Shown here: piece after piece, positions 42,224 through 53,400 of the stretch
Layout: each line of letters begins with the position of its first letter
Position numbering within the stretch: the first letter of the stretch is position 1
Assembly (NCBI GenBank): GCA_037127315.1
Contig: JBBBDQ010001289.1
Span: forward strand, 186,501-250,500
Direction: 5' to 3'
DNA from: Ascarosepion bandense
Lineage: Eukaryota > Mollusca > Cephalopoda > Sepiida > Sepiidae
Length of the DNA stretch: 64,000 bases
Program-made: the position numbers and the translations under genes
Notes under the pieces: generated by a model
What the model was told of the DNA's origin: nothing
Seen by the model: only the letters and a program-made list of their open reading frames with translations
Database searches by the model: none

Positions 42224-42226
<3 letters not shown>
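41988..42226. repeat. Large near-perfect palindrome with hammerhead-like centre
   Basis: The left arm from ataggaaagaatattaat to ccttcatcagaaacaag is mirrored by cttgtttctgatgaagg to attaatattctttcctat; about 119 bp each, with only a few mismatches near 42,090 and almost no spacer. On each strand the central part reads CTGATGA ... GAAA around a short GAC(C)-type stem. (AT)n lies on both outer sides within about 70 bp. Confidence 0.9.

Positions 42227-42250
<24 letters not shown>

Positions 42251-42280
<30 letters not shown>
42251..42280. repeat. (GT)n microsatellite
   Basis: About 14 GT units following the (AT)n on the right side of the palindrome. Confidence 0.95.
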
Positions 42281-42281
<1 letters not shown>

Positions 42282-42481
42282 GCAATTAAATTGTTTTTAT
42301 TCAAAATTAATTTAGTTACAAACGGAAATTTCTATGTTTTATGTTGCAATTTAAATAAAAACAAAACAATTTTAATTATAATTATGTTACGCTTTGTAAT
42401 CTATGTTGTACTGAGCACTGTTTAAAAAAAATAAATGCCGGAGAACTCTTGATTCTAAAATTATTGGTTCTCTTCAACTGG

Positions 42482-42516
<35 letters not shown>

Positions 42517-42519
<3 letters not shown>

Positions 42520-42690
42520 ATCCGCAGACAGATCTGTTTCACTGTATCACCGAATTGGCGTCAGTCGGCGATTCTACCGCTGAGCTATGGGCGCTCGGTA
42601 GAAGAGGGCAGACTTTTAGCGTGTGATATATCATGTATTCATACGCCAGTTGTGAGAGTGTTGTATTTCATTACTGAATGAACAATGCGT
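42517..42690 (-). mobile_element. Hammerhead SINE (family B), copy 4, internally deleted
   Basis: The tRNA-like A box part joins straight from gacgccaattcgg to tgatacagtgaaacag: the B box, stem I 5' side and CTGATGAGC are missing. (AT)n on both sides. Confidence 0.8.
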
Positions 42691-42692
42691 AA

Positions 42693-42710
<18 letters not shown>

Positions 42711-42724
<14 letters not shown>

Positions 42725-42768
42725 CGAGAGAGAGAGAGAAAGAAAGAAAGAGAGAAAGAGAGAGAGAG
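42711..42768. repeat. (GA)n-rich tract
   Basis: Imperfect GAGA/GAAA purine run between two hammerhead SINE copies. Confidence 0.9.
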
Positions 42769-43059
42769 TTCCGCAGACAGAACTGTTTCGCTGTATCACA
42801 GCTCATCAGTATGGTTAGACATCCGACTGCTTTTAATCCAGGATTGAAACTCGACCGAATTGGCGTCAGTCGGCGATTCTACCTCTGAGCTATTGGCGCT
42901 CGGTAGAAGAAGGCAGACATTTAGCGTATGATGTATCATAGACCAGTAACCAGAGTGCTCTAATTCATTGCTGAATGAGCGATGCGTAGATGCTAGAGTA
43001 GCTACTGATTTTCAAAGTCTACCATTCTTCCAGAGTGCTCAATCAGGGTGTGAGAGCGT
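42769..43059 (-). mobile_element. Hammerhead SINE (family B), copy 5, full length
   Basis: Minus strand from acgctctcacaccctgattg to ctgcggaac. A box tagctcagaggtaga (closer to canonical than the other copies), B box gagtttcaatcc. It contains gagcactctgg twice, about 90 bp apart. Flanked by (AT)n on the 5' side and (GA)n on the 3' side. Confidence 0.85.
42771..42814 (-). ncRNA. Type I hammerhead ribozyme motif (SINE copy 5)
   Basis: Core CTGATGA and GAAA are intact. Stem II GCTGT/ACAGC is fully Watson-Crick (the G.U of copy 3 is G-C here). Stem III is ACAG-TT-CTGT, longer than in copy 3. C17 is in GTC. Stem I CCATA/TGCGG has one C-A mismatch and one wobble. Plausibly active but weaker in stem I. 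Confidence 0.7.
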
Positions 43060-43064
43060 ATATA

Positions 43065-43940
43065 TATATATATATGTATGAATGAAAATAAGCATATTTA
43101 TGTATATACGTCAGATACACATCAATATATAAATAATCATCAGTTGTTAATAGAACGCTTCTCAATACGGTGCAACAGAAAAAAAAACAATATATTAATA
43201 AATATACACATTATCCTACTTTTTAAGCTCGACTCGGAGTTTGCTGTTTCGGAGTGATTATTGCATAATGAATACAACATAGAGTCATGCTTATAACGTC
43301 TGAAAACAACAACGCTATCAAGAAGGCTTACGTTACATTTGTCATCGACTCTACAGCAATTAAATGAACATTCCTGTTCACATTAACGATTTAGGTATAT
43401 ATTAATTCATAATACATGCATATCCTATCATAAAAAAAAAATTAAAAATCGAACTCTAGACGTGATCTTTATCAAAATCTTAAAACCGATTGTAAACGAA
43501 ATTAATTAGGAATATAATAACCATGTTCTAAAATTCCAATAACGATAGGTCTTTAAAATATTGAAGTTGTACTTTTTGAAAGAAAAACATAGTTTAAATT
43601 GCAAATTTTATCGATATTAAAAATTAAGTTATTTCCCTTACGACGTCGCATTTTGACATAACATCGTATTCGTATGTATATGCTCAAACCTCGCAACGGT
43701 TAAAACAGAATATTCAATTATTCAATACTGACAATTACATTGGTAATCAACCAATCGAAGATGATCTTAAACAAGACTGAAAGTACTTAGGCCTATAGAT
43801 ATCAAAAAAATAAAAATATATAAGGCGCCTTTCTTACTATTTTAATCAGCATGTCAGGAAACTTATTCGGGACTTGGAGAAGATTAAAATAAAATAGATA
43901 CAATATGGCTGAGTTGCTTTATCAAACATACTTAAACGCT
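43065..43940. other. AT-rich, no recognised gene
   Basis: No frame or known repeat is supported in this stretch. Confidence 0.4.
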
Positions 43941-45870
43941 TCTTCTTGTTGTTCTTCTTCCTCTTCTTCTTCTCCTTCCTCTTCTTCTTCTTCTTCTTCT
44001 TCTATGTGCCTTGTCTTTTCAGGACGTAGGCGATCGTGGCCTTCCACGTCTCTCTATATCTGGTGGTTCTTAGTACGCTTTCTCTTGTATCACGCAACCC
44101 CCGTTCTGCAATCCACCTGCTCAGGCCCTTCAAATATGTTATCCGCTGCTTTCCTCTGTCTCTTTTACCCTCTGTCTGGCTTGTTAGTATCAGGTTCTCC
44201 AAGCCTTCCTTCCTCATTGCATGTCTCAGGAACTTTAACAGTCGCTTCCTCATGCACAGTATTAATTTCTTTTTTCGTTTCCATCATTTCTAAACCTTCA
44301 TCATTGCTCACATTTTCAGTCCATGATATCCGCAGCATCCTTCTGTAGAACCAAATTTCAGTTGCTTCAAATTTTTCCTTCATTTTTGATGATATGGTCC
44401 AGCATTCACTGCCATATTGAAGAACTGACATCACATTAGCAATCCAGTACTCTCTTCTTTGTTTCTAGTGAAAGTTTCCTGTCTCTTAATAGATAACTCA
44501 GCTTCTAAAATGTTTCCTTCGTCATGCCAATTCGATTTCGGATCTCTGTGTCGCACTCTCGACTTCTGTTAGAACACTTACCAGGTATTTAAATTTTTAT
44601 ACCTGCTTGATTTTGATATCCCCCACCTGTATTTGGCATTTTGGGCTGCTTTTTTTGCTGATGACCGTGTATTCGGTTTGCTTGCAGTTTATTTGTGGAC
44701 TTTTTGTAGGAGGTCTTGTAGTTTCCTTTCCGTGTCTGCAATCTGAACACTATCATCGGTGCACCTTAGATACTTCAAATCGTGGCCTCCGACAACATCT
44801 AAGGTCATCAGATTAGTCGTGCTGTACAAGTTGAAGAGATCCGGTGAAAAGACATATCCTTGTCTTACGCTCCTTTCTATCTTTGTATATCTGCTAAATT
44901 CGTTACCTGTCCGTATGCAGGCGGTTTGCTTCCAGTAGAGATTCTTGATTTCTCTTATGTCTTTCCCAAATATGTCAGTGCTGCTGAGCATCTCCATCAA
45001 TTCTTTGTGTCGTATTTAGTCTAGCACCTTCGCATAATCAATAAAACATAAGTACACATCCTTCTACATTTGTATTGTCCTTTCGGGGAGCATCCTAATC
45101 ATAAAGATGGCGTTCCTTGTTCCAGTGTCTTTGACAAAACCGCGCTGTTCTTGTCCCATCTCTGGCTTGATTCTACTTCTCGCTCTATTCATCCGGATTC
45201 GGACGATCAGTTTCGTAATTTGGCTCATTAAACTAATTGTTCCGTGGTATTCACACTCATTTACACCTGTCTTCTTTGGCAGTGCTATGAAAATCGACTT
45301 GCTTAGGTTGTCTGGTATTAAACCACTACTATAAATTTAACTTATGATTTCTGTAATTTTCTCTACGCTGAATTCTTCCAGGGCTATTAAATCTCTATTA
45401 CAATGCCGTCTGGGCCAGATGCTTTGTTTCTATTCAGTTTGGCCATTGCAACCTCCACTTCAGACTTTAATATTTCCAGTCCGTCCCCATCTTTGTGTAT
45501 TATCGGTTGCTCTCTCTTATCGTAGAAAATATCTTATATATATTCTTCCCATCGTTGGAATATTTTCTCTTTTTCCAAGATGATTGTTCCATCATTGGAT
45601 TTTATACATCCTGTTGAGGAGCGGGTTTTTTGTCCTATGAGTTCTTTTATTTCTTTATGCATGTCTGCTTTATTATTCCTGCTCAATCTCTCTAAATCTA
45701 CACATGTGTTGTTGAACCATTCCTCTTTAGCCTGTCTGCATTTGCTTCTTATTTCCTTGTATAGTTTCCTGTATTCCATTCCATGTCTTGGCATCATTTT
45801 CTGTCTCGTTCGCGTCATGTCGAGAATTTCTTCAGGCATCCACTTCGTTTATTCTTTGCTGTCTAAAGGT
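43941..45870 (-). mobile_element. RTE/BovB-like LINE, longest copy (linker, RT, C-terminus), 5'-truncated
   Basis: The minus strand begins with the endonuclease-RT linker (MPEEILDMTRTRQKMMPRHG, EYRKLYKEIRSKCRQAKEEW, SSTGCIKSNDGTII, QRWEEYI). The RT core follows, broken by shifts: GLVKDTGTRNAIFMIRMLPE-type block near 45,110, MLSSTDIFGKDIREIKNLYW, ERSVRQGYVFSPDLFNLYS (motif B), GGHDLKYLRCTDDSVQIADT (motif C, CTDD for YADD). The C-terminus is YGSECWTISSKMKEKFEATE, MLRISWTENVSNDE, KFLRHAMRKEGLENLILTSQ to VLKRQGT. It ends with (AAG)n (43,941-44,003). No upstream endonuclease is seen. Confidence 0.85.
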
Positions 45871-46004
45871 AGACACATATACATTACATATATCATTTAT
45901 ATATCTATGTATTTTAATTTAATCACCATCAATATTTTTGCAGGGGGTGGAGTTTAGACCGACAGTATTTAAATAATATATATATATTTGAATTATATAT
46001 TTTT

Positions 46005-46330
46005 TTTAATAATATCACCCCAAGCAAGGCGATAACGCCACTGATGAGCAGGGGGCTACGTAAGGGTAAAAAGAATGGAAAAGAGAAAGCCGGAAACCAC
46101 ATCCTAAACAGGGAACAAGGGATGGGCCTCTTCACCTGTTCAGTAGACGTGGGTGGAGTGTGAACCGGGCGATTGTTTAGTCTATCTACTCCAATTGAAA
46201 AAAAAATAAATAAAAGAAAAGAGTGAAAAGATTGGAAAAGATAAAACCGGAAACCGCATCCTAAACAGGAAACAATGGATGAGACTCTTCACCTGTTCAA
46301 TAGATTTGAGTGGAGTGTGATATATATTAC
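46005..46330 (-). mobile_element. CR1/L2-type LINE tail with a short tandem duplication
   Basis: ttaataatatcaccccaagc, aaggcgataacgccactgat and gagcagggggctacg is the same 3' end as at 39,420. About 85 bp (agccggaaaccacatcctaa ... ggtggagtgtgaa, 46,087-46,165) repeats at 46,245-46,325. Confidence 0.6.
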
Positions 46331-46529
46331 ATGTATATGTATTATGTTTTATACATATAAATATAAATATATATACAAAAATATATAATATATTACTTAT
46401 AAAATAGAAAAAAATCCCGCTATTCAAATCAGTTGTATGGCCATTTCTACATGAAATCCCTAAGAGAAATTTCACGCATCATCATCATATATTACTTATA
46501 GATATATATGTACATTACGTTTATCATTA

Positions 46530-46581
<52 letters not shown>

Positions 46582-47057
46582 TTGAATTTTAATTATGCTT
46601 AGTCCAAAAATGGCTTTGTAGTAGTTTACTGAGTGAAGATATTTTAGTCAAGCAAATTTGATATCAGAAAGTGCTCGATATCAAGTAAAGAGTAGAGCGT
46701 TGATAGAATTAATGTGAAGAAGCTTGTCACTTAGCTGAGAAACAACACTGCTAAGTGGCAATATTCTCTCAATTATATATATATGTATAAAATTCAGATA
46801 AAACCTGGATGAGAAATAACTATTTCCAACATGTCATTTTAAGGCATCCATTCTTCAATTACTTATAAAAGAGAATGAGGAAAAATTCTAAGCCCAGAGA
46901 TCCTTGAGTTAGTAGTGCTAGGTGGTGGTGACGTAACTGCTTTGCCAAATTTTTAAAAACATTTATTTGGACTAATTTGGAGAATAGGATAATAATTGTT
47001 AATTATATTTAATTATATGGCGACACATACTTATGATCTTTCTTCGTTTGTTCAGGA

Positions 47058-47105
<48 letters not shown>

Positions 47106-47227
47106 GGAATGTATTGGAATATTATCTGTGGAACCCAGAAGTCATGTATCGCAAGAAAAATATTTCTTCTGATAAATCAGATAAATCCCGGGTGGTGTAT
47201 CTGCAAAACATAAAATTGGTAAGATAA
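46331..47227. other. AT-rich, (AT)n tracts, no recognised gene
   Basis: (AT)n at 46,532-46,579 and 47,058-47,103; sequence between them (46,580-47,040) is unrecognised. Confidence 0.4.
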
Positions 47228-48015
47228 CTTATAGTATTGTCAGTTCTTCAATATGGCAGTGAATGCTGGACAATATCATCAACGATTAAGGAAAACCTTG
47301 AAGCAACTGGTAAGACAACATGTTGTGTTGTTTGTTCTTCAATATGGCAATGAATGCTTGACAATATCATCAAAGATGAAGGAAAAACTTGAAGCAACTG
47401 AAATCTGGTTCTACAGAAGGATGCTGCGAATATCATGGATCGAGCATGTGAGCAATGATGAGGTTTTGGAAATGATGGAAACGAAAAGGAAATTAATATT
47501 GAGCATCAGGAAGAGACAGCAGAAGTTCCTGGGACATGCAATGAGAACTTGATACTAACAGGCCATATCGAGGGAAAATGAGACAGGGGAAAGCAGCGGA
47601 TAACATATTTGAAGGACCTAATCAGGTGGATGATAGAACAAGGGTTGCATGATGTAACAGGAGAAGGTGTGCTAAGAGCCACCAGGTATAGGGAGATGTG
47701 GAGAGCTATGATAGCCTACGTCCTGAAAGGACAGGGCACATAGAAGAAAAAATGTATGCCAACTGTTTATAAGAAATTATAGCGTAGGTATAAAATTGAG
47801 GGATCAATTCTATATTATAATCAATATATAAACTGATCCCTCATTTTGTAGCCATGCTAGTTTCTATACGTTTATATTCTAGATTTATGGATTTGAGCTA
47901 GTGGATGGCAGAGCGGAGTTTGGGTGGTGTAACAGGAGAAAACATGCTAAGAGACACCAGGGATAGGGAGACGTGGAAAGCCATGATCGCCCACGTCTTG
48001 AAGGGACAGGGTACA
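47228..48015 (+). mobile_element. RTE/BovB-like LINE with duplicated 3' end
   Basis: Starts inside ...YSIVSSSIWQ with a short internal duplication (VLQYGSEC and VLQYGNEC within 110 bp). Then KMKEKLEATEIWFYRRMLRI, SNDEVLEMMETKRKLILSIR, KFLGHAMRT, TYLKDLIRWMIEQGLHDVTG to VLKGQGT*. The 3' UTR (47,745-47,890: gaagaaaaaatgtatgccaa, ggatcaattctatattataa, aactgatccctcattttg) is followed at 47,890 by a second C-terminus (LVDGRAEFGWCNRRKH in shifted form; DRETWKAMIAHVLKGQGT). Confidence 0.85.
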
Positions 48016-48099
48016 TGGAAAATTGAATCATTTTGTTTTATCTACATTGTTGCTTTATTTTTTATGTCATTATTGTTGCACTTCTTTTATTTTAATTTT

Positions 48100-48290
48100 G
48101 AGAATATTGATGATAAAATCGATTCTCCTGTAAATACGCTCGGGAAATTATTGGTCATCGACGTACTCTGCAATCAAGTGCTCAAAGCACGTCGGTTATT
48201 TCCAAGGAGAACGGAGGTTCGAATTCTGTCGGATATCGCATATTTTTTCCTTATTAGATTTTTCGAATACCCAAGCCAGTAGACTAAAAT
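48100..48290 (+). mobile_element. Class II tRNA-like repeat, diverged relative of the 18-19 kb units
   Basis: aggttcgaattctgtcggatatcgc (B box plus acceptor end) and the following attttttccttattagattt, aagccagtaga match the 3' part of the 394-bp units in order. The A box side (attggtcatcgacgtac) is degraded. Confidence 0.5.
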
Positions 48291-48519
48291 AAATAAATAT
48301 AATATTTGATAAATAAACGTAGTGTCCATTCAGATACAACTGTCTACTAAAAATACCGTTTATATAATAAACACACACTCACATAAAACCTGATAAACAA
48401 CACTCAAAAACATAATAGGTAGAAATAACAATAAACAAATTTAGATTAACACATATTATAAAAAATTAAAACAATTGACCTTATAGCCTCTAATAACCCT
48501 ACAGCTACACAACTAACAG

Positions 48520-48820
48520 TCAGTTAAGTGCCATACGTGATAAACGCTTGGGCGATCATGTCTCGAAAGAGAAATGACTGACTGGGCAGATGATTATCCC
48601 GCAGGAGTTTGTCATTACTTTCTGCGGTAGACTGGCTGCCGACCAGGGCTATAGAACCCAATCTGTTCTGTTATTTAACCCATAACTGGAGGGAAGAGAG
48701 GGATTAATATCTTTCCCAAGGGTATTTGCGCGTAAGTGAATGCAAGGAATTCAACTGGAATTCGAACTTGGCTCTCCGATTTTTCATTCCAAGCCGATAT
48801 CCACTGCACCACAACGCACA
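48520..48820 (-). mobile_element. SINE family A copy, minus strand, full length
   Basis: From cagtcagttaagtgccat to ccactgcaccacaacgcac with all landmarks (gccgaccagggctatagaac, gcgcgtaagtgaatgcaagg, B box complement gaattcgaacttgg). Confidence 0.85.
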
Positions 48821-49112
48821 ACAAATAAATCCTTTATAAAAAAAACAATGTAGTGTATCATTTTACATGTCCGCTCAAAGATTGATGTTATTAAGTGTAA
48901 GATTACTTTTTTCTTTTTTCTTTTTTTTTGTTAGTAATGCCACCATTATTTGTTTTACTAATAAGAAAGAGAAATCCTACACGTAATAACATCAATTATG
49001 AACACGTTAACAAAGTTTTTTACTGTGTTCGGAACTTAACATACACAAGACTCTATATGCATAAACTTTCCACGTCTTTATTTATAAGTAAAACAAAATT
49101 AATTCTTGATAA

Positions 49113-49322
49113 TGGCTAAAATTATATCCGAAAGAGCTAGAAAATACAAAAGCTTTGAACAATTCTTATATAATTTGAGTTCCGAAAAGAAAAACTTATA
49201 CGAACACATGAAAAATTATATAAGAAAAAACTTAATGATAATACCTTGTCTGTCATTTTCAATGAAACCTGTATAAAAAAGAGATTGTTGTCTAAATATT
49301 TATCTGTTTACATTGATTGACG
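49113..49322 (+). mobile_element. Penelope-like N-terminal relic
   Basis: ATG at 49,113 opens MAKIISERARKYKSFEQFLY and NLSSEKKNLYEHMKNYIRKN. After a frameshift near 49,230 comes LSVIFNETCIKKRLLSKYLS. IFNETCIKKRLLSKY parallels IFNSICLENYLLPRY of the 41.6-kb frame. Same protein family, different subfamily; broken. Confidence 0.45.
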
Positions 49323-49986
49323 TCTACTATGAGTTTGCACGCAACCATATATTATAAGTTGTTACTAAGTCGCCATTAAATGTCAACGGTCGATTCGCAG
49401 TGAATGAACCTGTCAATGCCTATGCACTCCCTGTCGAGTTTTAATGCAAAACATATCATTACTCGCGTTTGTCACAGAAACACACGAACCGGTACATTGC
49501 AGAATCGGCTCCCTGCAACCTCTTCAAATATCCTCCATGAAAAGGGGGAGATTTCAAATCAGGAATGAGATTAAGTATAACACGATGTGGTAGCTTCTCG
49601 TGATTTCAAAGGAGACATGGCTAAGTAAAATGTCGAGCACAAGACTCAGTGGGAATCCTTTCAAGATGGCTAAAGTAAGCTATCTTTTAGAATAACTGTT
49701 AAATGACTGGATTCTTTTCTAATAGGTCTCATGTATGTGTAACCGTCTCTGTGTGTTTTCTTTTAAATACATGCAAACATGTTTTCACATTTCAATCTCT
49801 TCCTCTGCTGCAGGGAAAGGTTTTATTTTCACCAAGTTTCAGCACCTTTTCATTTTCTATTTAATATCAGTTTTTGTTTCAATGTATTGGATAGAAAAGT
49901 AGAGGAATACTTATTATTTAAAAGGTTAAGTAGACTAGCAATCTCATAGTTTTTCATCAAGTGGTTTGTTCTTATCTGTGGGTCTG
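49323..49986. other. No recognised gene
   Basis: Unique-looking, moderate AT content; no frame of note. Confidence 0.4.
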
Positions 49987-50032
49987 TTAGACGCCATACG
50001 CGATACACACTTGGGTGATCATGTCTGGGAAG
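49987..50032 (-). mobile_element. SINE family A tail remnant
   Basis: gttagacgccatacgcgata, acttgggtgatcatgtct matches the last 45 bp of the minus-strand SINE A copies. Confidence 0.6.
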
Positions 50033-50084
50033 AATTTAATTTTTTTGTCTTTGTTGGCTATCATAAAGATGGCATTTGAATGTT

Positions 50085-50890
50085 CTTTTTCGATGTGCCC
50101 TATCCTTTTAGGACATAGGCGATCATGGTTCTCCACGTCTTCCTATCCCTGGTAGTTCTTAATATGTTTTCTCCTGTTACTCCACGCAACCCTCGTTCCG
50201 TCATCCACCTGATCAGGCCCTTCAAATATGTTATCCGCTGCATTCCTCTGTCTCGTTTTCCTTCTATCTGGCTTGTCAGTATCAGGCTCTCCAAGCCCTC
50301 CTTCCTCATTACATGTCCCAGGAACTTCAGTTGTCTCTTCCTGATGCTCACTATTTGTTTTCTTTTCAATGCCATTCCTTCCAAAAACCTCATCATTGCT
50401 CACATGCACGGTCCATGATATCCGCAGAATATCCGTAGAACCACATTTCCGCTGCTTCGTGTTTTTTCCTCATATTCGATGATATTGTCCAGCATTCACT
50501 GCTGTATTGAAGAACAGACATCCCATAGCAATCTAGCTCTATCTTTTTTTGTTTTTAGGTAAAATTTTCTATTTCTTAGTACTTTACTCAGCTTTACTCA
50601 GCTTCTGGAACTCGTCCTTCGCCATGCAAATTCACCTTCGGATCTCTGTGTCGCACTTTTCATCACCTGTTAGAACAATTCCTAGGTAATTAATCGTTGA
50701 TGATATTGTCCTAGGTATATAAATCTTTTGTACTTGCTTAATTCTAGCATCCCCCATTTGTATTTGGCATTTTGGGTTGCTCTTTTTGCTGATGACAATG
50801 CATTCAGTTTTCTTGCTGTTTATTTGTAGTCCTTTTTTGTCACTCTCCTCAGCTACATTCTGTAGGTTTTGTAGTTTTCTTTCCGTACAG
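50085..50890 (-). mobile_element. RTE/BovB-like LINE fragment, minus strand
   Basis: From LQNLQNVAEESDKKGLQINS (50,880) and NCIVISKKSNPKCQIQMGDA, through FAWRRTSSRS-type shifted text, VLQYSSECWTISSNMRK, MHVSNDEVFG, KFLGHVMRKEGLESLILTSQ, LIRWMTERGLRGVTGENILR to MIAYVLKG (50,100). Contains a duplicated gctttactca phrase near 50,590. Confidence 0.8.
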
Positions 50891-51780
50891 CATTTGACTC
50901 AGTTTTCGTAATTGACCTCTTGGGTCAACGTGTTAAGTAATTTAGCAGTCGAGTTTTCTTTTGAGGTTGCTGGGGAACTTATTATATGTGTTATACTTAA
51001 GATTATTCCGCTTTTTATAAACAAACGCATCACTGGAATACATATACATTTCATAATTGCATATTCCTATTGAGCAGATTACAAATATCAATACATAAAA
51101 CTCAGCGATCTAACACAGGTGTGAGCATACAAATGCGTGGGTTGATTTCTATATAAACGTTAAGCCATCTGAGATTGCTGTAAATGTTAGTCATATTTAA
51201 TTATCTAATTCGAAGAATGAATACGCAGGGTTCAACATGTTGGCCTTCTACGCAAATTCGAGAGCTACGGCAAATTGGGATGTAGAATTGATTGAATCTA
51301 ATCGTTCCTATCCCGTTTGAGTAATGAAGGTCGTATTGTACGGACATGCGTACGGACATGCGTGTATAGATAAAACGAGTTCTATTTGTTTATCATCTAA
51401 ATCGCACCTATCTCATGAGACGAGAATATAAACCAGAATAAATTTTGTTCATAAAAAATTTTCATTTCAAATAGTAATTGAAATCTATTGCCTAGCATCA
51501 TTCAGTCAAAACTAATGTAAAAATTCAAAATGTGATCACCCCATGTAGCATGTTTAAAGGATGCATTATATTAAAACTTTAAGTACATGACGTGACTAGT
51601 CTATTTATCACGTTTCATGATCCTCGTACCCTTAACTAGGGGGAGAAAATGAAAACATCTATTCTTTCAAAATTATTGCAACGATCTTATAGTAACGCAG
51701 CCGCTTTATGCATATTTGTACTTTTCAAATGTCAGTGAAAATTTGGCATTAGGTACTAAACCCCAATAAGTATTAGAAAA
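50891..51780. other. About 0.9 kb without a recognised gene
   Basis: AT-rich; no repeat family or open frame recognised. A tandem cgtacggacatg occurs near 51,338. Confidence 0.35.
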
Positions 51781-52110
51781 AGGAAAAAAAGAGAGGAAGA
51801 AAGACAGAGAAAACGGTGCAAATGAGATAGAAGGGTATAATTTAAGGAAAAAAGTAAGAAGTGTGAAAGTTCAAATATTTATGATTGAAATAGAGAAAAA
51901 GATATTGGCGAACAAACGAAAAAAGTTGAAGCGTGCAATAAAAGGGTGGATGAAAGTTTAGAGAGAAAAAATGTATATAAACGTGAACAAGAAGAAAAGA
52001 AAGAAAAAAGAGAGAGGGAAAAACAATCAAGAAAGATTAGTTGTGACAAAAAAGAAGAAAATGAAAAGAAAGAAAGCGAAAACAAATAAACAAAGGAGAA
52101 ATAAATAAAT
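51781..52110. repeat. Purine-rich (GAAA)n-like tract, left part
   Basis: Plus strand almost all A and G. Opposite-strand Phe/Ser-rich frames are artefacts of this composition. Confidence 0.85.
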
Positions 52111-52137
52111 GTGTCTATACTTTTGAGATGAGATAGT

Positions 52138-52510
52138 ATTTATTGTATTTACATTATTCGGACTATTGTGCTCATCTTTGTTGCCATTTCTACGAAGTTT
52201 CGGCCGTTGTACGCTCCGGCCTTCTTCAGATGCTAGGAATTTCGAACCGAACCCTTTACTACAATAACTGGAATATATCATTCTCATTCCTTGCGTTGTA
52301 GTAATCCTCGATTGGAAGTCATGAGTTATCTGCCACTAACCCTGCTGTAGCCTGGTATTGAACTCACAACTCTTTGGTTCAAGTCACAGGAACTAATCAA
52401 CGCCTATATCTACTGGGTCATGTGTTCTTAAGGCTAGAGCGTACAACGGCCGAAACGTCGTACAAATGGCAACAAAAATGAGGACAATAGTCCGAATAAT
52501 GTAAATACTG
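52138..52510. mobile_element. Inverted-repeat element with tRNA-like centre, inserted in the purine tract
   Basis: Arms of about 80 bp (gtatttacattattcggact ... ttcggccgttgtacgct at left; agcgtacaacggccgaa ... agtccgaataatgtaaatac at right) face each other. Between them, on the minus strand, ataggcgttgattagttcc and gagttgtgagttcaatacc form a tRNA-like region also present at 2,640-2,790. The arms carry ctgaagaaggccgg...cggccgaaac, a hammerhead-like arrangement with a 5-bp GGCCG/CGGCC stem but A in place of core U7. Confidence 0.65.
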
Positions 52511-53400
52511 CAGGAAGGAGGAAAGAAAAACAAGAAAGAAAGAAAGTATGAAGAAAAGAAAGAATGAAGACAAGAAAGGAAGAATGAAAAAAAGAAAGAA
52601 AGAAAGAAAGAATGATGAAAAGAAAGAAAGAAAGAAAGAAAGAAGAAAAGAAAGAAAAAAGAATAAAGAAAGGAAAGAAAGAAAGAATGAAGAAAAGAAA
52701 AAGAAAGAAAGAATGAAGAAAAGAAAGGAAGAAAGAAAAAAGAATGAAGAAAAGAAAAAGAAAGAAAGAATGAAGAAAAGAAAGGAAGAAAGAAAAAAGA
52801 ATAAAGAAAAGAGAGAAAGAAAGAAAGAATGAAGAAAAGAAAAAAGAAAGAAAGAAAGAAGAAAAGAAAGAAAGAAAAAAGAAAGCAAGAATGAAGATAA
52901 GAAAGAAAGAAGAAAAGAAAAAAGAAAGAAAGAAAGAATGAAGAAAAGAAAGAATGGTACAATATAATAGGAATATGAAAATGCATCATGAAAGAATGAA
53001 TTTCAACTCACACAGAAAAACAAACAATGAAGGGAATATAAAGAATAATCAAATGAAAGAAAAACGAAAGCGGGAAACGAATTAAAGGAAGGAAAATAAA
53101 AGAAAACGAAAGAAAAGAATGAAAATGAAAGAAAGGAAGGAAAAGGAATAAGAGAAAGAAAAACAAATTAAAGAAAGGAAAATAATATAAAAGAATGAAA
53201 ATAAAAAGCAGGAACGAAAACGAAAGAGAAGTATGAAAATGAAAGAAAGGAAAACAAAAACGAATGAGCGAAAGGAAAACTAATTAAAGGAAGAAAAATA
53301 ACAGAAAAGAAGGAAAATAAAAAGAAGGAAAACGAAAGAAAAGTTGAGTCATGAAAAAAAATTAAAAAATGAAAAAGTCTAAAAGCAATAAACGAAAGAT
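52511..53400. repeat. Purine-rich (GAAA)n minisatellite, right part
   Basis: Strongly repetitive AAGAAAGAAAGAATGAAGAAA with locally repeated blocks (52,680-52,830 shows two near-identical 65-bp blocks), becoming less regular after 52,980. Long Lys/Glu or Phe/Ser frames on either strand are not genes. Confidence 0.9.

Noticed and set aside
43905..44348. 147-codon plus-strand frame rich in Ser
   Set aside because: It is the complement of the minus-strand RTE LINE and its (AAG)n tail.
52393..52989. Long Phe/Ser- and Lys/Glu-rich open frames of 100-200 codons
   Set aside because: They are produced by the GAAA-rich tract on either strand, with no domains; also true of 51,842-52,085 and 12,613-12,900.
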